DNA of 64,000 bases from Branchinecta lynchi (taxonomy: Eukaryota; Arthropoda; Branchiopoda; Anostraca; Branchinectidae), in the NCBI GenBank assembly GCA_023053575.1, contig JAKZAP010000016.1:19052030-19116029 (forward strand), written 5' to 3'. The position numbers and the translations under genes are program-made. Below are positions 49,301 to 58,300 of the stretch, piece after piece. The notes below the pieces were generated by a model. That model had not been told where the DNA came from and did not search any database. It was given only the letters and a program-made list of their open reading frames with translations. The first letter of the stretch is position 1, and each line of letters begins with the position of its first letter.

Positions 49301-52300
49301 CATCACAACCAGACATAAAATGAATTAGATCCTCATCTCCCTCACCGCACATTGGACAAAAGTAAGAACCAGATTTCTCCCTAACACTTCCCAAATACTT
49401 TCTTCTTTCACCAAGTGGCAAGCTATCTGCCCTCATATTTAAAATTAGTTTCATTTCCTCTTTTTTTAGACCCGCTTTAAAATAAATTTCTTCACCCCAA
49501 ATCTCTTTAGCCTCTGCATACAAACTCAATGATCCTAGCCTCCTGACAAACTCCTTATCCTAGCTAACCAAACCTGGATTTCTTGGTCAATTAACCTACT
49601 ACTAACTTCTTTTGAAACAAATCCTAACTCTCTCCCCGGACCCTCCCCTCTATTCCACATATAACCAAGCCCGCAACTATCTAATATTGTAGGAATCTGG
49701 AAAGCCAGGAATCGTGTGTTTCATCCTTCAACGACTCAAAAGTTATCGTTCGTATTTTAAAGTTCACATATTCGGCTTTTCATTTTAACTTTCGCTGGAA
49801 AGCGAAGCTTCCAACGACTGTACCAAAGCAAGTTAAACCAAGCGCCGCAGAGGAAATTTTTTTTTCTGTTTTTTTTGCGGAAAATTCAGCTATAGTACCA
49901 TACAATTTCCGGCTTTTAACGCGTTTCAAACCCAAAGAATTTCGGCACTTGCCTTCCGGCTAAGTGCCATATACCTATCACTTTTCCGTCGGTCGGTTAG
50001 TCCGGTGATCGCGAGTTAGGGTACTTCCAGATGTGCTAGGACAGTGAAACTTGGTAAGCATATTAGGGACCCGACCAAATTAACTTGGAAATAGTCACTT
50101 CCCCGATCCGACCACCGTGGGGGAATGGAGGGAAGAGGAATCCGGGATCTTGAGGAACGTATCACTTTCGAACGGTCATCGGATCTTAATGAAACTTGAT
50201 ATTTGGAAAGACCTCGTGTCTCGGATGTCCCATTTTTAAGTCCGGACCGGATCCGATGAATGCGGGTGGGGGAGTCGGAGGGGGGTAACCGGAAATCATG
50301 TGACACGCTTAGAGTGGAGCGATCGGGAGGGAACTTGGTGGGAGGAACGAGCATAAGCCCTAGGTACATCTTGACAGAACGGACCGGATTCGTGCACTGA
50401 GGGGGGAGTTGGAGGGGGGTCCTATAAGGAGTTAAGTTACTTCCAGGTGGGCTAGGGCAATGAAACTTGGTAGGCAAGTCAAGGATCCGACCAGATCAAC
50501 GTGGAGATAGTCAATTTCCCGATCCGACCACCGTGGGGGTGTGGAGGGAGGGGGGATCCGGAATCTTGAGGAATGTATATCACCACGTGTCTCGGATGTT
50601 CCATTTTAAGTCCGGATCGGATCCGATCAATGGGGGTGGGGGGGGGGATCTTGTGATGCGCTTAGAGTGGAGCTATTTTGGGATGAAACTTGGTGGGAAG
50701 AACAAGGACAAGAACTAGATACATCAGTGACAAAACTGGACCGGGTTCGGCCACGCTGAGGGGGGGGGCGGAATTCCGGCGATCGCGAATTAAGGTACTT
50801 CCAGATGTGTTAGGGCGATGAAACTTGGCTTGAACATTAGAAACTTGACAAGATTGGCTTAAGAAATCGTCACTTCTCAGACCCGACCATCCCTTAAAGT
50901 ACTAATCCCTAACCACAAAGTACAGAAAATGCTTGTAAGCAAATTATACATTTTAACTCGAGGGTTTTGCTCAAAAATTAGTTTTAGCACTCTAGTATGG
51001 CCACTGGCTTTTAAATATACGTATATATATATATATAATATTCTTAACCGAAGAAGAAACAAAAATACTTTAACCAAACGACATATATTCATGATTCACA
51101 AGGGCCCGTGATATTTTTTGACCCAAGGGCTTTGCTTACAAGTGAATTTCTTAAAGTACAAACTATAATTTTGAGCAAAATAATTATACTTTCATCCTCT
51201 GACCCAGCCTTGCAAGGGCCATATGAGCTTCCAGCTCTTGTTTTGCTCACCTGTTCTGTTCCGTTTTGCCCTGTTCTTTTTTCTTTTACCTGTTCAAACA
51301 GCCAAATCTGTTTTTTGGGATCAGTCCACCATATTAGTACAACAAATCTTTCAACTCAAGATTGCCATAATTTCGAAATGCCACATTCCAAAAGAGGTCA
51401 ATTTGTCAACCTTACCAGTATCAATGCGGAATGGGGATGCGATGACCCCCACGAAAAATATTGAGCAAGAATCAGGCATAGTAGGACCAAGCAATAATAA
51501 AATATTCCTTCTTTTTTATTCGAAATCGTGAAAAAATGGGAACTTCAGATACCGTAGATATTTATTCAGTCCAAGCTGACTGCGAATCACATTTGACTGA
51601 GTTAATGGCTACGTAGTCAGCGAAGTTTTAGGCTACTGTCGCAGCATTCAGACCCTTCGTGGCAGTGGCTGTCTTCGGGTCCAGTCTGAACAAGGGCACA
51701 CGTGCTCAAACGTGGAGTGTAAAAGTAAAATGTATCTACCATATTGTTTACGAACAGCCTAATAACCATTCGCCCTTGATTTTGAACTCATTGGTCAATA
51801 TGGGCCCAGTTGCCAGCGTTTGAACGTGTTTGTGTATGGGGAAGGGGGGGGGTGTATCCCCGAAAGATACATTTAGACCCCAATGTCCCAATGATAACAC
51901 TTATTCCGAATCTCAACTTGACACCAATCATGGTTCGAAAGTTTGTGCAGTTGGCCCATTCGACTTGTCCCTGAACCGGAAGAGGGGGGGGGGGGGATGC
52001 TCCAAAAACACATCAGAACAATGATAATACGCATTCTAAATTTCCCCTTAGTACGAGACATGTTTCGCAAGTTTGCGAATTTGGTCGCGTAATTTACTCT
52101 TGGCAATCCGGGCCCAGTTGTACATAATTCGCAAAACGGTGGTCAGCCTTTAAAGGAAATATTAGTCGCTGGGGGAATTGCAACCAATTGCCCTTTAACC
52201 GAGACGGTATGGGGGATGGAATCCCCGAAAGGCGCAACTAGACCTCAAGTCCCACAAGTGCCCCAAGTTTCAACTTAATATCTGTCATCATTCACGAGAT

Positions 52301-55300
52301 AAGGATGAAAAAAGAAACGGTGAAAACGGAAAACTGGAAAAACGGAAAAAAACGGCCGCAAGAGTGGATTGTCCTGACAGGATTTTTGGCATAGCATCAG
52401 TTCTGTATAGAAAAGTTAAGATTTGTTCAACTTGATGATGAAAATGAACCTCCATTTCACGGATCTTCGCAGAATAGTAGACTCACATTCAGCAGAGAAA
52501 TCCGCGCAGTTTCTCAAATCTGTGCCGTTTTGAGCCTAGTACGACCATGCTCTAAAGAAACCACCGAGGAGAAGCTGTTCGGTATTCCGATTGAACAACG
52601 CATCCCTCGCGACCCACCCCTCATAGAAGAAATGACCATCATCACTAACCACTGTCGCGATGTGAAGCTTGCTTAAGTTTGAGTGTGTATGATCTGTAAA
52701 CTTTAGTTTATTACCAATCACTCTCGCAATCACTGTGACAAAAAATCCAAATGGAAAGGTATGCGAAATTTGTTAAACGACTCTTCCATGGCTCATTTTC
52801 CATCGGGAGAAAGTGTAATTCATTGGTATAAGCAGCTGGAATTCTGGACCAAGATATTTTTGTTCTATGAAAAGAACTCGAATAAAGGCAGACATCTGTG
52901 CGGTGCAGAGAAGAACCATTTAAGATACTTCTTGGTACAGGGCAAACTATAGGTGAACTCTACTAGATTAAAAATTAAAAAATACGGGAAATCAAGTAGT
53001 AATAAAAAAAACACCTGTTTTAAACAGCCGTTTCTGTTAAAACAGAACAGGACCTGTTTTCAAGTTTCCTGTTTTCGTTCTGTTTCTGTTCTTATGTGAC
53101 CCGTTTCTGCCTGTTCCTGTTTGAATGACAAAACAGAACAGTGCCCATGCCGAGTGCTCCTCTCCGGCCGGTGCACTGAGGGGAGGGAGGAATAGACGGC
53201 TAATCTGGGGACACCACACTATGTTTGCTCCAAATTTATTTGAAAGGCTATTTCTGCGGTCAATTAATTTAGGAACGCCCAATTTAATAAGAACCTGTTT
53301 TATAGTATATTTCGTGTTATATTCACCGAGAATGATCTTTCAGAGTAGATTTTGTTTTCTCCTCTCAGAAATACTGTACAGCATCTTGATCTGGATGAGA
53401 AATTCCCCGGATGGATTTTACTCTGACGAAACATTCTTGTTCAATTGCCTTTTTTTTTGTATATAGGCTGTTTATGAACGATAAAAATTTAAAACTGAAA
53501 CATTTTCATTCGTGATAGAATAATCGGTTTTTCACTGATACGGATTTGTAAAAAAAAAAAAAAAAAAAAAAAATCAAAAAATGTTTCAATGTTAGGAAAT
53601 GTAAGCATTTGAACCATAAGCGTATACTTTTTTGTGTAATTGTCATTTTGGTGGATAAAGTCTAATTAAACGGTTGGATAGATGGTACAGTACTAATCAG
53701 TTGATCTTCAAGCATCCCTGCGAGTAACTATGTTGATTCATTCTTCGTCTCCATTCCCGTTGTGTATATTCAGTCACTAAATATTCTATTAATTTTGATA
53801 TACTTTCTTTTCTACCAGGAGTCTTTTTATTCAAACAATGTTTAAAACGGATACGTCAGCTATGATTCTTCATCAGCGATATTTCGCCCCTTCTTGGCAA
53901 GGGTCCTCGTCAGGCTGTCAATCCTCTGGTTCAACTTCGGGGAAGGAAACAAACCTGTAATAAATAACTGAAGCTTCTACCGACTATAAATATCTTATTA
54001 AAGTAAATTATCTTCAAAAACCACTATAATGAAAAAACTAGTCCTGAGATTTAATTTTTGACGCGGACGCTGTTTTTGCTGCAGGATTGGGGCGATGACA
54101 GGAAAGGTTTTTTTCTGCATTTTGGTCAACACCGGTTTTTTTTTTTATTAATAAGGGACTGAAAACTTAAAGGAGTCCACATTAAGTCTTTTTTTCACTA
54201 AGCACGTGAATAAGCAAAATGTTTTGGCATTATCAGGATCCAGAGCAAAATAACATTAGGGAGTAGCGCCAAGACCTGTGCTTCCCACGCTTCACAGCCG
54301 GGCCACACTTGTAGCGCCGCCCACTACGCTTTTGGAATTTAAAGCGAGACAAACTTGCGGGTTTAGAAATTTCTGGTAGAGCTAAGATGCGGTCTGCACA
54401 GAGAGGAGAAACAGGGGAGGTTGGATCTTTTTTTTGCTGTGTTCAGAATTTTAAGTTACTGGAGCCAGCGCTGTTGGACGACTGATTGAATTTCACAAGG
54501 GATGTTCTCTATCACTAGTGGTGCTAGTGTCGCTGCTACTCGAGTGTGTGTCATTTTTTTTCAAGTGTTGTCGCTAGTTCCTAGTTTTATTTTACTCTGT
54601 CAGGATCTCCCTGACCGAAACTGTCGATCTTGAACCAAATGACGTCATAAGTTGCATGGGTTTCTTAAAAGCGCCATATTTCATTTTATGTGGTTGTATA
54701 CATAAAAAAGTGCAGAAAAATTCTGAACATTCTAGTCGCCAGTTTAGAAGAAAATTTTTGGCCAGCAAAAACAGAAACTGACAGGTTTTTGGGCAGCTAC
54801 TTATCGCGCAAAGAAAATGTTATCGAGAATCTCTTCGCCTATTGGGTCACGGCCAGAGCAAAATAACACTACAGAGGAGCGCAGAGCAAAATAACGCTAC
54901 AGAGGAGCGCACAGCAAAATAACACTGATAGTAGCGCCAAATCTTGAAAACAGTGACACACACTCGAACAACAGCGACACACTAGCACCACTAGCGATCA
55001 TGAACATCCCTACTGAAGCTCAATCGGTCGTAAGCCAGCGCTGGCTCCAATGAACAGAGAAAAGAAAAGATGCAACCTTCCCAGTTTTTCTCGATGTGTG
55101 CAAACTCTTAGCCTTACTACAAATTTCTAAACACGCAAGTTTGTCTCGTTTTAAATGCCGCAAGCGTAATGGGTGGCGCCATGAGTATGGCAAGGAATTA
55201 CAGGTCTTGACGCTACTCCCTAGTGTTATTTTGCTCTGGACTATCGCCTAGACTTGACAAAAGTGACACACACTCGAATAGCAGCGACTCTAGCACTAGT

Positions 55301-58300
55301 AGTGGTAGTGAACATTCCTATTAAAATTCAATCAGTCGTTCACCAGCGCTGGTCTAGTAACTTAGAATTCTGAACACATAAAAAACAAGACCAACTGATC
55401 CAGACAACTGGATCTTGTATTAGCCAGATCCAGTCTTCGCCAGACTCCTTGAACATTTTTACAATTAAAATTCAGAAACAGAATTAAGGCCAAATAGCTA
55501 ATGACCTGAGAAAACCAAGTTCAGATTTGGATTTAGCATGTGTGTTTACCCCTATAAGTCATATCTGTTTTGACGAAAACTTCCTGCCACTTCTGCCAAT
55601 TTCCCGGTACCGGCCGAAATCAGGGTATCTTCTTTCCCCAGTAATGAACATCTAATCAACTTCAAATAGAAATTTAGCTTATAACAAATTTTCCGATTCC
55701 AGCCGGATTCCGGTCGAACTATATGTCCGGGTAAAATATGATTGTCATACAAGGACTCAGCATCTCTTCTTACCCCTAAATCGCTTATCTAATCAACTAG
55801 AAATAAAACTTTGACTTCCAACAGATTTCCGGTTTTGGCCGGATTCCGGACGAACTACATGTCCGGGTAGAAAATTGTTTTCACATAAGTGTTCAGCATG
55901 TCTTCTTGCCCTAAATCGAACATCTAATCAACTCCAAATAAAACTTTTAATTTTGACAAACTTTCCGGTTTGGGCCGGAATCTGGTCGAAATACTTGTCG
56001 GTCGAGAAAATAGTTTTCACCATCGTCTTCAGCATGTCTTCCTACCTCTAAATCAAACATCTAATCAACTTCAAATAAAACTTTTACTTTCAACAAACTT
56101 TCCGGTTTGGGCCGGATTCCGGGCGAAATACTTGTCCATCGAGAAAATAGTTTTCACCATCGTCTTCAGCATGTCTTCCTACCCCTAAATCAAACATCTA
56201 ATCAATTTCAAATAAAACTTTTACTTTCAACAAACTTTCCGGTTTGGGACGGATTCCGGGCGAAATACTTGTCCGTCGAAAAAATAATTTTCACCATCGT
56301 CTTCAGCATGTCTTCCTACCTCTAAATCGAACATCTAATCAACTTCAAATAAAACTTTTACTTTCAACAAACTTTCCGGTTATGGCCGGATTCCGGGCGA
56401 ACTACTTGTCCGATGACAAAATCACCATTCACCATCGTGTTCAGTATGTCTTCTTACCCCATAATCGACTATCACATTAGCTGTTTCAAAATATTTTGTT
56501 TGTCCCTAAATTTGAATCCCCTTCGAGAGTTATCGTGCTTACAGACGGACGGACGGACAACTTTTGCGATGTCATAAGTATCCCTCCACTTACGTTTTGG
56601 GATCCCAAAAAGGATACAACCTCCCCTGTTTCTTCTGTGTGTGCAGACCGCGTCTTAGCTCCACTAGAAATTTCTAAACCCGCAAGTTTGTCTCGCTTTA
56701 TATAAAAGCCTAGCTGGCGGTGCTACAAGAAAGGCCCACTTTTGAAACATGGGAAGCATAGGTCTTGGCGCTACTCCCTAGTGTCATTTTTTCTCTGGTC
56801 ATGGCCAGAGTAGAACAACACTAGGAATAGCTCCAAGACTTGAAAATAGTGACATACACTCGAATAGCAGCGACACTAGCACTGTTAGCGATATAGAACA
56901 TCCCTACTTAAACTCAATCAGTCGTGTATCACCGCCGGGTCCGATAACTCCGTATTCTGAACAAAGCAAAAAAAGATACGTCCTGTTTCCCTGATGTGCG
57001 AAGACTGCATCTTTGCTTTACTAAATATTTGTTAAGCCCGCAAGTTTGTCTCGCTTTGAATGTCCCCAGCCTGGTTGTCGGTGCTACGAATAAGGCCCGT
57101 ATTGGATGCATGGACAGCGTAGGTCTTGGCGCTACCCCCTAGTGTTATTTTGCTCTGGTCACGGATTCGGGACAGCTGGGTAGGGGAGCGCGGCCCTTTT
57201 CGTCATCCGGTTGGTCTTCTTCTCAGTTGCTTAGGAACAGATTTATGGACATGGCACCTTAGCTGGGATAGACACAGCGTTATTAAAAATCCTCCACAAA
57301 AGAACAGTTCCCTTTTTAGAGTGACAGTGAGCCATCTGTGCTTTAAGTCCCGTGAAGCAAAAGGAAACGTTTTTCGTACATTGCTCTTTCTTACCTCGTT
57401 CAGAAAAGAATTCCAGGTTTTATAACCAGACTGGAAACCGAAAAACTTGACTTCTTAAATTGCGGTTTGGCCCCAATTTGACTTTATCTCTTTTATGATA
57501 TCATTCAAAGGCTTAGTTATACTACCGGTTTAGCTTTACTACCGGAGCGAAAGCTGAAAGCATAACCTTTTATTTTGGTTTTTGACACTTAATTTTACCT
57601 CATCCTTTCATTGGTCCCGAGAAGCAAAGGATAGATGAGGCCCTGCAATTTTGAGCCATTTAGCTGTCCGTGTCCTGTATTCTAGTCCGACCATTTTGCA
57701 AAATGCTCACACGAGTAGTTCTATTCCTTTCGGTGACATTGGTATTTGTATCAGTTACACCATATACTCTTTCTGAACGAAACTTCAATCTTCCTTTAAA
57801 GACTACTAACAACGTGAAAGGAAATCGAGCGTGGATCAGTGTCAGGTTTCAGTTATGCTTTAAGTTCTTTCTTCTGAAGAACAGGGTGCATTCCGGAGCA
57901 GAAGAGAATTTTAGGGAGCGAAAACGCGTTGTAGCCTAGACGGACAAAAAATGGTAGAAAATTGATTAGAGCAGTTTCAGTTTATTCATAAAAATAAAAA
58001 ACACCATTAACTCTTTATGGCCCAACCATAAGGCCTGGCAATGGGCGGGGCTTATTCTTTATTCATAAAGTCTTAAGGAAAAAAAAAAAATCAAAAAGAA
58101 ACAAAAAGAAGGAGAGAAAAAAAGAAAAAGAAAGCAATTAGTGCAGTATGTAGATTCGTATTGAACAGTGTTAACATAAAAGTTGATCGGGCGAGTGCAG
58201 TTTAGTTTATGTAGTATGATAACAGTATTTATTATGAAGTTTTATATTTAGTTGTTTGTACATGGCCCTAAGGCTTTAAATACATTAGTATTGTTGTAGT

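Larger units (their letters stand above)
47507..53151. mobile_element. Possible older element (family L) broken up by later insertions
   Basis: GGCATGTGCACTGTTC at 47507-47522 and GAACAGTGCCCATGCC at 53136-53151 are inverted copies with one mismatch. CTGTTCTGTTTT-type words occur only at 47515-47575, 51245-51325 and 53010-53145. Between these pieces lie two B copies, a LINE end and an E copy. No target duplication is seen. Confidence 0.4.

Noticed and set aside
57703..57936. Short + strand ORF starting with a signal-peptide-like MLTRVVLFLSVTLVFVSV
   Set aside because: The hydrophobic start is suggestive of a small secreted protein, but the remainder has no recognisable domain or cysteine pattern, and no homology or promoter supports it.
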